From a virus, in the IMG/VR virus record IMGVR_UViG_3300042691_003980, positions 1-32,964 of that record: a DNA stretch of 32,964 nucleotides; one strand, given 5' to 3'. Made by a program: the position numbers and the translations under genes. Under the pieces are notes generated by a model, which saw only the letters and a list, made by a program, of their open reading frames with translations, did not search any database and had not been told where the DNA came from. Below are positions 1 through 8,464 of this stretch, one piece after another. How positions within the stretch are numbered: the stretch's first letter is position 1; every line of letters starts with the position of its first letter.

Positions 1-20
1 GCCAAATACAGGTTTTGACT

Positions 21-428
21 ATGCCAAAAAACAATGCATCAATAGCCAAGTCTTTGAAGGCGGCTGGTTTTTATGAGCCAAACAAAAAAAAGTCTGAGCG
101 GCTAAACATCGTTAAAAAAGTAACAACCAAGCCTCAACGGGTAAAAATTGTTGACGAGGTGTTTGAGGGCAAGAAATTTAAAGATGGCGGTCCGTCTCTT
201 GCCATTGGCCGAGGTGAGAAGTTGCCAGCCAAGCAAGGCGCTGGATTGACGGCCAAAGGGCGTGCAAAATACAACCGTGAGACTGGTTCAAATTTAAAGG
301 CTCCACAGCCCCAAGGGGGTCCCCGTAGGGATGCATTTTGCGCGAGAATGGGGCCTGTAGCAGAAAAGAGCGAAAAGGGCAGCAGATCGCGTGCTTCGAT
401 GCAGCGCTGGAATTGCCCCGGCTGGTGA
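21..428 (+). CDS. Conserved phage head-region protein of unknown function
   Basis: A 135-residue basic protein. The N-terminal half is Lys-rich (KKKSERLNIVKKV). The C-terminal half has the pattern GLTAKGRAKYNRETGSNLKAP, then FCARM and a terminal RSRASMQRWNC. I recognise this Cys/Arg/Trp-rich tail as a recurrent signature of small phage proteins encoded near portal, capsid and adaptor genes, but no function is known to me. ATG at 21 is chosen because an AGG lies 8 nt upstream; a TTG at 15 is in frame, and no stop separates it from the window edge, so a longer form cannot be excluded. The adaptor gene follows after 14 nt, which fits a head-completion or virion-associated role by inference. Two cysteines in the conserved tail could bind metal, but this is unproven. 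Confidence 0.75.
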   Translation: MPKNNASIAKSLKAAGFYEPNKKKSERLNIVKKVTTKPQRVKIVDEVFEGKKFKDGGPSLAIGRGEKLPAKQGAGLTAKGRAKYNRETGSNLKAPQPQGGPRRDAFCARMGPVAEKSEKGSRSRASMQRWNCPGW

Positions 429-442
429 GCGAGGACAAAGAC

Positions 443-1504
443 ATGGCATATTCAGGTTCAGTAGGCACTACCGTCGTAACGGTGCAAACGCTAATTGATC
501 ATGGCGCACGTCGCTGTGGGAAGTTGGCCGAAGAGCTAACCTCTGAGCAGGTCTTAAGTGCCCGCGAGTCGCTGTTTTTCCTGCTGTCCAACCTGATCAA
601 CATCGGCATCCAGTATTGGGCCATCAACAAGAAGGTCTACGGCTTTTCGCCTGACCGCGCAACGTACCTGCTGCCCCTTGGAGGCAACGACGTGCTCAAC
701 GCCCTGTATCGCTGGATGAACCGCCCTGATGGCTCCTATACGTCGTCTGCTGGGGGTGTTTTGGGCAACGTGTACGACCAAGACGTCGAGACAATTTGCA
801 CCCAGAATGCAGCCAACGGCAACATTTCGGTCAACTACGGACCCTCGAACCCCATTTACATTGGCTCAATTGGTTTCTTGCCTGCTGCAAGTGGCACTTG
901 GTCAATTATTTACGAATACTCGTTAGACAACGTGACTTGGTCAACTTTGGTCGACCTTGGAACAATCACCGTGGTGGACAACGACTGGGTTTGGACTGAC
1001 ATTGTCAATGGCCAAACAGTGCCCTACTACCGCATTCGCGCCTACAACGGCACGACGCTGAACCTGCGCGAGTGGTACTTGGGCAACAACAGCACCGAAA
1101 TCACAATGTCGCGCCTGAACCGTGATGATTTCACCAACCTGCCAAACAAAAACTTTACGGCAAACCAGCCGTTCCAGTATTGGTTCAACAGGACCATTCC
1201 TCAGAGTCAAATTACGCTCTGGCCTACGCCTCAGAACGCCTTCTACCAGATGACCATTTGGTACTCGCGCCAGATCATGGACGTGGGTGACTTGTATGGC
1301 GAGCTGGAAGTGCCACAGCGCTGGTATGAGGCTGTCGTGATGATGCTGGCTCACAGGATGAGCCTCGAGTTGCCCGGGGTCGACCTCAATCGCACCCAAT
1401 ACCTCGAAGGCCAAGCCGAAAAGTACCTTGCCATGGCCGAAGAGGAAGAGCGCGACAAGTCGCCTATCTACTTTGCGCCTAACATTTCCGTCTACACGAG
1501 GTGA
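443..1504 (+). CDS. Head-tail adaptor-like virion protein with discoidin-like insert
   Basis: 353 residues. The N-terminal helical part (residues 1-95; TVQTLIDHGARRCGKL, then ESLFFLLSNLINIGIQYWAI) and the C-terminal part (LNRDDFTNLPNK, PQRWYEAVVMMLAHRM) follow the pattern of phage adaptor/connector proteins that sit between portal and tail. Between them, residues about 97-217 read like an F5/8 type C (discoidin) beta-sandwich: SSAGG, D..ETIC, SLDNVTWSTL, YYRIRAY and LNLREWYLG. ATG 443 is chosen over upstream ATGs (open from 338) because GAGG stands 8 nt before it and upstream codons overlap the previous gene. It is 4 nt from the next gene. A virion structural role is well supported; the adaptor label comes from family resemblance and gene order, and the ligand of the insert, if any, is unknown. 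Confidence 0.75.
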   Translation: MAYSGSVGTTVVTVQTLIDHGARRCGKLAEELTSEQVLSARESLFFLLSNLINIGIQYWAINKKVYGFSPDRATYLLPLGGNDVLNALYRWMNRPDGSYTSSAGGVLGNVYDQDVETICTQNAANGNISVNYGPSNPIYIGSIGFLPAASGTWSIIYEYSLDNVTWSTLVDLGTITVVDNDWVWTDIVNGQTVPYYRIRAYNGTTLNLREWYLGNNSTEITMSRLNRDDFTNLPNKNFTANQPFQYWFNRTIPQSQITLWPTPQNAFYQMTIWYSRQIMDVGDLYGELEVPQRWYEAVVMMLAHRMSLELPGVDLNRTQYLEGQAEKYLAMAEEEERDKSPIYFAPNISVYTR

Positions 1505-1507
1505 CCG

Positions 1508-1870
1508 ATGGCCATCTTTCTGGACACCGAAGGCTACTCAGACATCGCAATTGCGATATGCGACCGCTGCAAGATGAAGCGCCCGCATGCGGTGATGCGC
1601 AATGATCCCAACTTCCCCGGCCTCCGCGTGTGCAACGAAGGCTGCGCAGATCAGCTCGACCCCTATCGTTTACCTGCTCGTAAAACCGAAAGGATAACGA
1701 TTCGGTTTCCACGTCCTGACCTCCCACTCAACGCTGGCGACAACTATTTGGTCACGGGTGGTGAAACCAACGTGTTCCAGATCTCGACCGAGGGTAATAC
1801 CCAGACGCCAACATCGACTGGAAACAAGGACACTATTGCACCGAACCCACCAGACAATACGAGCACATAA
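1508..1870 (+). CDS. Small Cys-rich (zinc-finger-like) protein in structural block
   Basis: 120 residues. The first half carries four cysteines as CDRC (C18, C21) and CNEGC (C42, C46), the spacing of a small zinc ribbon, with H27 between them. The second half is Pro/Thr/Asn-rich and probably disordered. It starts 3 nt after the adaptor stop, and its TAA overlaps the ATG of the fibre gene (TAATG), so it is translated with the structural genes. Zinc binding is inferred from the cysteine spacing only. A role in virion assembly is suggested by position; regulation of late genes is an alternative I cannot rule out. I do not recognise a named family. Confidence 0.7.
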   Translation: MAIFLDTEGYSDIAIAICDRCKMKRPHAVMRNDPNFPGLRVCNEGCADQLDPYRLPARKTERITIRFPRPDLPLNAGDNYLVTGGETNVFQISTEGNTQTPTSTGNKDTIAPNPPDNTST

Positions 1871-4074
1871 TGTCCGCACAAGTAACCATACTCCAACTGC
1901 CAGCCGCAGGTGCTATCACAGGCACTGAGGCGGTTCCTATTGTCCAAAATGGCGTGACGGTGCAGACGACCACGGCTGCAATCGCTGCATCCCCGTCGCA
2001 ACCCTACACCTACCTGACAGTCACCCAGACGCCTCAGTTGGCCAACAGCCGCTATGTGGGCGCAACCAATGGCTTGGTGATCACTGACGGTGGCGCTCAA
2101 GGACTCTTTAATATCGGCACTACAGGCGCTTTGTTGTCTCTGGTGAACTCTGGTACTGGGATACAGGTAAAAACGTCTTCTACGGCCATTACAGGCCGTT
2201 CTATCGCTATTGCCAACACAGGCCTGAGCGTGACCGATGGCGACGGCATTGCAGGCAACCCAACGCTGTCCTTGACAGGTCAAGCACTAAACCTTGCAAA
2301 CGCCAGCTTCAATGGCTTCATGGTGCTGTCAACGGCTGGCGCTGTGACCTCGACTACCTTGGTGGGTACAGCGAACCAGATTGGCATCACAAACACCAAC
2401 GGCGTGGGCAATCCTGTTTTCTCGATTGCTGATGACGCGGTGTTCCCCGGGGTCGGTGCGGTCACCCTTCCTGTCGGAACCACTGGCCAGCGCGGCGCTG
2501 GTGTTATTGGCAAAATGCGCTACAACTCCACCGACGGGGCTTATGAAGGCTATTCTGCGGGTGCATGGCGTCAATTCTCTCTGTCTGGTGGTGTCACTCA
2601 AGTCGACACTGGAACAGGCCTCACAGGCGGACCTATCACAGGCACAGGCACGATTTCGATTGCCAACACCACGGTGACTGCTGGGTCCTATGGATCTACC
2701 ACGCAGGTGGGCACGTTCACCGTCAACGCCCAAGGCCAACTGACTGCCGCAGCCAATGTGGCAATCACCCCTGCTGGCATCGGTGCGGTAGCGTCCGTTT
2801 CTGGCACAGCAAACGAAATAACCGCAACAGGCACAACGACCGTTGTTTTGTCACTGCCTACCGCGCTAACCTTCACAGGCAAAACGGTAACAGGTGGCAC
2901 GTTTAACGCAAGCGCGGTGACCGTAGGCGGCGTAGACGTGGTGACCCTGAATGGCACGCAAACGCTGACCAATAAAACGCTGACGTTGCCTGTCATTTCG
3001 CAGATCAGCAACACAGGCGTGGTGAGCTTTCCAACGACCACCGACACCTTGGTGGGCCGCGCAACGACCGACACTTTGACCAACAAGTCGATCAGTGGCT
3101 CGACCAACACGCTGACCAACATTGCCAACGCAAGCCTGACGAACTCGTCGCTGACTATTGGAACAACCAGCATTGCGCTAGGGGCCACAAGCCTGACCTT
3201 GGGCGGTCTGACATCGGTTACGGTAACTCAAGACCCAGTCAGCAACTTCCAGTTGGCGACAAAGCAGTATGTCGACACCTTAGTCGCCTCAGGTATTCAC
3301 TTCCACACGCCTGTTCGTGTTGAGTCCCCAACTCCGCTGAATGCAACCTACAACAACGGTGCATCTGGTGTCGGTGCAACTCTGACTAACGCAGGCACAC
3401 AAGCCGCCTTAGTTATTGATGGCGTGACTGTTGCAGTCAATGACCGCGTGCTGATTTATACCCAGACCAACGCAACGCAGAACGGCATCTATGTGGTGAC
3501 GGACGTAGGATCTGGGTCAACCAATTGGGTGCTGACTCGGTCATCCGATGCGAATACCTACGTCATCAATAGCGCCAACGGTTTAAGCGAAGGCTCCACT
3601 GTTTTTGTCCAACAGGGCACGACTGGCGCTGGCGAGACTTACACTTGCAACACGTCTGGCGTCATCACGTTTGGCACGACCAACATCACTTTTGTCCAAA
3701 TCTCTGCAACGCAGATCTATTCTGCTGGCACTGGTTTGACGCTGACTGGCACAACGTTCTCAATCAGCAACACCGCTGTGACTGCGGCAACCTACGGCTC
3801 GGCCTCCGCTGTGCCTGTTTTTGCTGTAAATGCGCAAGGTCAGCTCACAAGCGTCACAAACACAAACATCGCAATTGCCGCGTCTCAAGTAACGTCTGGC
3901 ACTCTAGCCGTTGCTCAAGGCGGAACAGACATCGCCTCGTACACAATTGGTGATACGCTTTACGCAAGTGGTGCAACAACTTTGTCTAAACTAGCGCTTG
4001 GCACGCAGGGGTATGTGCTGACAGCGGGCGCAACTGGGCCTGTTTGGTCTGGCATCTCTGGCGGAACTTTCTAA
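1870..4074 (+). CDS. Tail fibre / receptor-binding-type structural protein
   Basis: 734 residues, Thr/Gly/Ser/Ala-rich and almost without Cys, typical of trimeric phage fibres. Repeated beta-rich modules are visible: TGTGLTGGPITGTGTISIAN followed by VNAQGQLTAAANVAI (about 245-300) recurs near 615-675 as AGTGLTLTGTTFSISN and VNAQGQLTSVTN. Repeated NGTQTLTNKTLTLPVI and TDTLTNKSISGS phrases resemble fibre-shaft repeats. A central domain (LATKQYVDTLVASGIHFHTP onward) is one I recognise from other phage fibre proteins. The C-terminus (GDTLYASGATTLSKLALG) resembles a module at the N-terminal side of the next gene. It starts at TAATG with the upstream stop and ends 9 nt before the next gene. Host attachment is the likely role; the receptor is unknown. 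Confidence 0.75.
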   Translation: MSAQVTILQLPAAGAITGTEAVPIVQNGVTVQTTTAAIAASPSQPYTYLTVTQTPQLANSRYVGATNGLVITDGGAQGLFNIGTTGALLSLVNSGTGIQVKTSSTAITGRSIAIANTGLSVTDGDGIAGNPTLSLTGQALNLANASFNGFMVLSTAGAVTSTTLVGTANQIGITNTNGVGNPVFSIADDAVFPGVGAVTLPVGTTGQRGAGVIGKMRYNSTDGAYEGYSAGAWRQFSLSGGVTQVDTGTGLTGGPITGTGTISIANTTVTAGSYGSTTQVGTFTVNAQGQLTAAANVAITPAGIGAVASVSGTANEITATGTTTVVLSLPTALTFTGKTVTGGTFNASAVTVGGVDVVTLNGTQTLTNKTLTLPVISQISNTGVVSFPTTTDTLVGRATTDTLTNKSISGSTNTLTNIANASLTNSSLTIGTTSIALGATSLTLGGLTSVTVTQDPVSNFQLATKQYVDTLVASGIHFHTPVRVESPTPLNATYNNGASGVGATLTNAGTQAALVIDGVTVAVNDRVLIYTQTNATQNGIYVVTDVGSGSTNWVLTRSSDANTYVINSANGLSEGSTVFVQQGTTGAGETYTCNTSGVITFGTTNITFVQISATQIYSAGTGLTLTGTTFSISNTAVTAATYGSASAVPVFAVNAQGQLTSVTNTNIAIAASQVTSGTLAVAQGGTDIASYTIGDTLYASGATTLSKLALGTQGYVLTAGATGPVWSGISGGTF

Positions 4075-4083
4075 GGAAAAATT

Positions 4084-7000
4084 ATGGCTGCAACAAATTA
4101 CACACCGATCCAACTTTACTTTTCAACGACTGCATCTGCCGTACCTTTGGCGGCAAATCTTGCACAAGGCGAGCTGGCGATCAACATCACTGACGGCAAG
4201 CTGTATTACGAGGACAACGCTGGCGTTGTGCAGGTAATTGCAACCAAAGGTGCTGGCACGATCGGCGGCTCAAACACGCAAATCCAGTACAACAACGCAG
4301 GCGCGTTGGCTGGTAATGCGGCCATGACGTTCAACAGCGCAACAAGCACCACTACGCTAACCACGCTGAACCTCACCAATGCCCTTGGCGCGATCTATGG
4401 CGGCACTGCGCAGTCTACCTATGCTCAAGGTGATGTGCTTTACGCATCAGCCTCCAACACGCTTGCAAAGCTTGGTATTGGCGCTGTCAACTACATCTTG
4501 ACATCGACTGGCTCGGTTCCTCAGTGGTCCGCTCCTTCAAGCATTTCGGTTCTGACGGCCACAAACCTTGCTGGTGGCCTTGCTGGTTCTGTTCCTTACC
4601 AGTCTGCCGTTGACACAACCACTTTCTTGGCCATCGGCGCTGCAAACCGCGTCATGACCTCTACAGGTACTGCGCCTCAGTGGGTGACCTCTTTGACAGG
4701 CCTTACAGGCGTTTCCAGCTCTAGCATCACCAACACTAGCTTGACCTCTGGTCGCGTCGTTGTGAGCACTACTGGCGGCGCTCAGGCTGATGATGCTGAT
4801 CTGACCTTTGACGGCACAACTTTGTCGGCTGGTGGCTTCTCAACAGTTGGCCTGACCAATCTTGTGAGGACTGTCAAGATCGGTGACAGCAACTTCAGTG
4901 GCGTCGCTGTGTTTGCTCCATCAACCCCTGCCAAGCTGTATCTCGGCACTGGCACGGTGACTGACACAACTTCTGCAATTGGTGCGACCAACGCAACAGG
5001 TGCAATCGCTTCTTTGGCCATCACGCCAATTGCTGCGACCAACACCAGTGTCACCTACACCAACGCAGCGACTTTGTACATCGCAGGCGCTCCAAGCGCT
5101 GGCACGAACGTCACACTGACCAACCCATACGCTTTGTATGTGAATGGAGGCGCTTCGTACTTCGGTGGCGGCATTACTCTTGACGGTGGCACAGCCAACG
5201 GCGTTTTGTATTTAAACGGCTCTAAGGTTGTTACAAGCGGTTCTGCGCTTACTTTTGATGGGACTAACTTTGCAACTACAGGATCAGGTACTTTTTCGGG
5301 ACTTTTAAGTCGTATTCATGCACAAGGTACAGACGCATATATTACAAATACAACGACAGGAAAAGCAAATACTGTCATGGGTTTTAACGACTCTGGTTCT
5401 ACAAATGGACAAGGAATTCCAACAGGGTATTCGTATTATGGAAGTCTTCAAACATACCCAATAGGCTTTACTTCTAGTGGATATTTAACCAACTCAATTA
5501 GTTCTACTAACCATATTTGGAATATTACAGGCTCAGAACAAATGCGCCTAACCTCTACAGGTCTAGGTATTGGTACAAGTTCACCTGCTACTAAACTACA
5601 AGTTGTTTCTGATACACCAATTAGATTAAACAATGCCGCAAGCACTTCACAAGCAGATTTGTCTTTTGCGGATTCTGGTGCAACACTAAAAGTTGAAAAC
5701 TTTTTTGGTACGGGTTCAGCAATCACATTTGGCACTAATGCAAATGGCGCTGGAGTATTGGAGCGTATGCGCCTCGACTCCTCTGGCAACCTTGGATTAG
5801 GAGTTACTCCTAGTGCTTGGACAAGTGGTACTTACAAAGCATTTCAAATTTTTGGTGGTGGCGCAGTTTCTGGTTCTAGCGGTCAAGTCAATTTTTCACA
5901 AAACTTTGTTGGTGAGTCTGGTGGTGAAAAATATATTGCTACCGCCGCCGCATCTTCATATTCTCAAGTTGCTGGTTCACATCGCTGGTACAACGCCCCA
6001 TCAGGCACAGCAGGAAACGCCATTACCTTTACTCAGGCAATGACTCTGGATGCTAGTGGGAATTTGGGGGTTGGCACAACCTCTCCCGGTGCGCGAGTCG
6101 ATGTTTCTGGCTCTGGTTCTAATGCGGTAGCTTTAATTCAGGCGACCAGAAGTGATTTGAGCATCACAACCGCAATGGGCAGTGATGGTGGATTGTCTGG
6201 CGGTTTTATTCGTACCACTACTAACCATCCACTTGTATTCGGAACAAACAACACCGAACGTGCCCGTATAGACTCAAGCGGTAACTTGCTTGTGGGGACT
6301 ACGACTGCTGGCGGTCGCTTGACTGTTGCAACTACCACAGCAGTGGATGCAACGCTCACAGTTAAAGCTGAGGCGGCAAACTATGCGTCAATCATAAACA
6401 TTGAAGCCCAAAACGATAACGGTGCTATCTATAACTACATTGCCTCAAACACAACTAGCGTTACTCAACATTGGAAAATTAGTGGTGGTGCGGCAACCAA
6501 CACAATGGCGTTTTCTACCGGTGGGACGGAGCGCGCTCGTATAACTTCAACGGGTGAATTTTTAGTCGGCACAACCGTTTCACCAGTTGCTACATACAAC
6601 TGTTTTAGAGAAAGTGGTGCTGATGTTCAGTTGCTGTTGGAACGCACTGGTGGCGGTGGTGGTGACGGGTTCGGTGGTATTGGTGGAAACCTTGCTAACG
6701 CACTGACCGTTTATTCAGGTGATAGCGGGACGTTGGTAGGCCCAAGGTTTAACGTCACTCAAGGCGGTTCATGCTTCAACACAACGGGTACATACGGCAC
6801 TATCTCTGACATCAAAATTAAAGAAAACATTCAGGATGCCCGTGGGTATCTTGAAGACCTGTGCCGAGTCCGTATTATTAAGTATTCGCTTAAAGCCGAC
6901 GCCAAATCTGCACCCGATAAGTTGGGCGTGATTGCGCAAGAGTTGGAAGAAATCTTCCCCGGAATGATTTACGAAAGCCCTGATGTCATCAACGGCGAGG

Positions 7001-7128
7001 AAATGGCAGGTACAACCACAAAAAACGTAAAGTACAGCGTGTTTGTTCCTATGCTGGTAAAAGCCATGCAAGAACAACAAGCAATCATTGAATCACTCAA
7101 GGCACGTTTGGATGCCGCTAATCTTTAA
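4084..7128 (+). CDS. Tail fibre/tailspike with C-terminal S74 intramolecular chaperone
   Basis: 1014 residues. The N-terminal part shares the GDVLYASASNTLAKLGIG type module with the previous gene. The middle has many fibre phrases (RMRLDSSGNLGLG, ERARIDSSGNLLVGTTT, ERARITSTGEFLVGTT). The last ~107 residues are a Peptidase_S74/endosialidase chaperone domain: SDIKIKENI places the Ser-Lys dyad at S908 and K913, followed by KLGVIAQELEEIFPGM and KYSVFVPMLVKAMQEQ with a terminal coiled coil. By analogy with endosialidase spikes, the chaperone would drive trimer folding and be cut off just before S908. RBS AAGGAAA precedes ATG 4084. Bases around 5220-6060 are clearly richer in A/T than the 5-prime part, suggesting an exchanged receptor-binding module. 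Confidence 0.88.
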   Translation: MAATNYTPIQLYFSTTASAVPLAANLAQGELAINITDGKLYYEDNAGVVQVIATKGAGTIGGSNTQIQYNNAGALAGNAAMTFNSATSTTTLTTLNLTNALGAIYGGTAQSTYAQGDVLYASASNTLAKLGIGAVNYILTSTGSVPQWSAPSSISVLTATNLAGGLAGSVPYQSAVDTTTFLAIGAANRVMTSTGTAPQWVTSLTGLTGVSSSSITNTSLTSGRVVVSTTGGAQADDADLTFDGTTLSAGGFSTVGLTNLVRTVKIGDSNFSGVAVFAPSTPAKLYLGTGTVTDTTSAIGATNATGAIASLAITPIAATNTSVTYTNAATLYIAGAPSAGTNVTLTNPYALYVNGGASYFGGGITLDGGTANGVLYLNGSKVVTSGSALTFDGTNFATTGSGTFSGLLSRIHAQGTDAYITNTTTGKANTVMGFNDSGSTNGQGIPTGYSYYGSLQTYPIGFTSSGYLTNSISSTNHIWNITGSEQMRLTSTGLGIGTSSPATKLQVVSDTPIRLNNAASTSQADLSFADSGATLKVENFFGTGSAITFGTNANGAGVLERMRLDSSGNLGLGVTPSAWTSGTYKAFQIFGGGAVSGSSGQVNFSQNFVGESGGEKYIATAAASSYSQVAGSHRWYNAPSGTAGNAITFTQAMTLDASGNLGVGTTSPGARVDVSGSGSNAVALIQATRSDLSITTAMGSDGGLSGGFIRTTTNHPLVFGTNNTERARIDSSGNLLVGTTTAGGRLTVATTTAVDATLTVKAEAANYASIINIEAQNDNGAIYNYIASNTTSVTQHWKISGGAATNTMAFSTGGTERARITSTGEFLVGTTVSPVATYNCFRESGADVQLLLERTGGGGGDGFGGIGGNLANALTVYSGDSGTLVGPRFNVTQGGSCFNTTGTYGTISDIKIKENIQDARGYLEDLCRVRIIKYSLKADAKSAPDKLGVIAQELEEIFPGMIYESPDVINGEEMAGTTTKNVKYSVFVPMLVKAMQEQQAIIESLKARLDAANL

Positions 7129-7145
7129 CCCCCGAAAGGAAAATC

Positions 7146-7475
7146 ATGGCTAATACATACACTTGGACAGTCACAGCAATGGACTGCTACCCACAAGAAG
7201 GCGGCAACACCGATGTCGTGTTCACCGTTCACTGGACTTGCTCTGGTACAGACGGCACATACAGTTCTTCTGTCTATTCCACTTGCGGCATTCCTTTGAC
7301 CTCTGGCACATTCACCCCCTACGCACAGCTTACTCAAGCTCAAGTATTGGGTTGGATCTGGGCTAACGGTGTTGACCAAGCCGCTACTGAAGCCGCTGTT
7401 GCACAGCAGATTGCAAACCAAGTGAACCCACCCGTGGTCACTCCTGCACTGCCTTGGGCAGCGCCTGCGGCATAA
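7146..7475 (+). CDS. Small conserved phage protein (likely DUF7936-type)
   Basis: 109 residues. The layout MANTYTWTVTAMDCYP, then VVFTVHWTCSGTDGTYSSSVYSTC and LTQAQVLGWIW is a small beta-rich domain I know from many phages directly after fibre genes. I believe it corresponds to the family named DUF7936, but that name is from memory. The C-terminus is an Ala/Pro-rich tail (PALPWAAPAA). A good ribosome site (CCGAAAGGAAA) sits before ATG 7146, and the same 11 bases precede the HTH gene at 28883. No signal peptide or membrane segment is seen. Its position between the fibre and the lysis cassette suggests a virion accessory or fibre-assembly role, by inference only. Confidence 0.75.
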   Translation: MANTYTWTVTAMDCYPQEGGNTDVVFTVHWTCSGTDGTYSSSVYSTCGIPLTSGTFTPYAQLTQAQVLGWIWANGVDQAATEAAVAQQIANQVNPPVVTPALPWAAPAA

Positions 7476-7490
7476 TTGCAAAAGGGCAAA

Positions 7491-7509
7491 CCGCTGGCCC
7501 TAACAGCGG
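7491..7509 (+). other. Small hairpin between two short genes
   Basis: CCGCTG (7491-7496) pairs with CAGCGG (7504-7509) across a 7-nt loop, just after the stop at 7475 and before the ribosome site of the next gene. No T-run follows, so it is not a classical terminator; it could be an RNA processing or stabilising structure, or chance. Confidence 0.3.
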
Positions 7510-7528
7510 CAATTACACGGAGAGTTTC

Positions 7529-7687
7529 ATGCAAAAAATCACCCTTTCAACCGAACTGGTCAACGCAATTCTGCAATATTTGGGCAATCAGCCCTTTGTT
7601 CAGGTACAGCAATTGATCAACGGCATCCAGCAAGAAGCCCAAGCCCAAGCTGCACCCGCAGCCCCTGAAGCACCTGCTGCTGAGTAA
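7529..7687 (+). CDS. Short conserved phage protein, unknown function
   Basis: 52 residues: MQKITLSTELVNAILQYLG, a helical QVQQLINGIQQEAQ segment, then an Ala/Pro-rich tail ending APEAPAAE. ATG 7529 is preceded by CGGAGAG with good spacing; the reading frame stays open upstream to 7454, but those codons cross the hairpin and overlap the preceding stop region. The pattern LVNAILQYLGNQPFVQVQQLI is one I recognise from small phage proteins located beside structural genes. No membrane segment is present. The function is unknown; a small helical oligomer acting in assembly would fit but is speculative. Confidence 0.7.
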   Translation: MQKITLSTELVNAILQYLGNQPFVQVQQLINGIQQEAQAQAAPAAPEAPAAE

Positions 7688-7713
7688 ACGTCTAGTTGAG
7701 CGGAAATTGACCG

Positions 7714-7929
7714 ATGGAACCGATTCACGAACTTGCTACGGAAACGGACAAGCGTCTGAGTGTTCACGAGGCAATTTGCGCTCAACGATATGAGGGCATT
7801 CAAGCCCGCTTTGACGACGGTTCCAAGCGCATGACCAAGATCGAGTACCTCTTGTACATTGTGATTGCGGCTGTGTTGCTTGGCCCCGGGGTCGCCGCCG
7901 AATTTGTTAAAAAGATTTTAGGACTTTAG
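7714..7929 (+). CDS. Small membrane protein, holin-accessory or XhlA-like
   Basis: 71 residues. An N-terminal charged amphipathic helix (ATETDKRLSVHEAICAQRYE, then DDGSKRMTKIEYLL) leads into one membrane segment at about 45-63 (LLYIVIAAVLLGPGVAAEF) and a short basic end (VKKILGL). This layout resembles XhlA/hemolysin-type phage lysis proteins, which attach to the membrane and assist the holin, but the match is by architecture only. It is the first gene of the lysis cassette that ends in the M15 endolysin. The start is weakly defined by a GCGGAAA upstream. Alternative: an antiholin. Confidence 0.65.
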   Translation: MEPIHELATETDKRLSVHEAICAQRYEGIQARFDDGSKRMTKIEYLLYIVIAAVLLGPGVAAEFVKKILGL

Positions 7930-7963
7930 TTTTTGGCTAGAAAGTATTTGAGATTTTTTGGTC

Positions 7964-8464
7964 ATGATCCCAATAGACCCCATAACAGCGTTAGAAGGAC
8001 TACAAAGTGCAATCAGCGTAGTCAAGAAGGCTAGTAAGGTCGCAAGTGATCTAGCAGGCTTGGCTCCATCCATCTCGCGGCTTTTCGATGCCAAGAGCAC
8101 CGCTACCAAAGCGATGCTTCAAGCCAAGCGTACAGGCGGTAAATCTAACCTTGGAGCGGCGTTACAGATTGAGATGGCGCTTGATGAAGCCAAGAGGTTT
8201 GAAGCCCAGTTGCAACTGCTGTTCATGCAGGCTGGCCGAATAGACGTGTGGAACGCCACCAAAGCTCGACAAGCTGAGATGGACAGAGATGACGCCAAGG
8301 AAATGGCGGCGTTGAAAGCTGAAGAAAAGAAACGCAAAGAAGAAGAACAAGAGCAGATGGCGTGGGCGATTGGCGTTGTCGTGATCGTGATGCTCTTAGG
8401 CGCAGTTGGTTGGGGCATCGCTGAGATACAAGACTACTGTGCCAAGACAAGGTGTGGTCGGTGA
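7964..8464 (+). CDS. Conserved phage protein with C-terminal membrane anchor
   Basis: 166 residues from ATG 7964 (the frame is open from a TTG at 7958). The N-terminal part is an Ala/Ser/Lys-rich helix (LQSAISVVKKASKVASDLAG). The centre carries GGKSNLGAALQIEMALDEAK, then FMQAGRIDVW. A highly charged coiled coil (ARQAEMDRDDAKEMAALKAE and a KKRKEEEQEQ stretch) precedes one membrane segment (WAIGVVVIVMLLGAVGWGIA) and a Cys-containing tail. I recognise the family as a widespread uncharacterised one in podoviruses, usually near structural or lysis genes. It has almost no Shine-Dalgarno and a TTT-rich leader, suggesting low or coupled translation. The stop overlaps the GTG of the next gene by 4 nt. 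A lysis or DNA-ejection role is inference. Confidence 0.75.
   Translation: MIPIDPITALEGLQSAISVVKKASKVASDLAGLAPSISRLFDAKSTATKAMLQAKRTGGKSNLGAALQIEMALDEAKRFEAQLQLLFMQAGRIDVWNATKARQAEMDRDDAKEMAALKAEEKKRKEEEQEQMAWAIGVVVIVMLLGAVGWGIAEIQDYCAKTRCGR

Noticed and set aside
338-442. Upstream extension of the first adaptor frame to ATG 338
   Set aside because: It runs over the conserved C-terminus of the preceding gene in another frame and has no good ribosome site, while ATG 443 has GAGG 8 nt before it.
1870-7128. Diversity-generating retroelement targeting the fibres
   Set aside because: No reverse transcriptase and no template repeat pair with adenine-specific changes was seen in the window.
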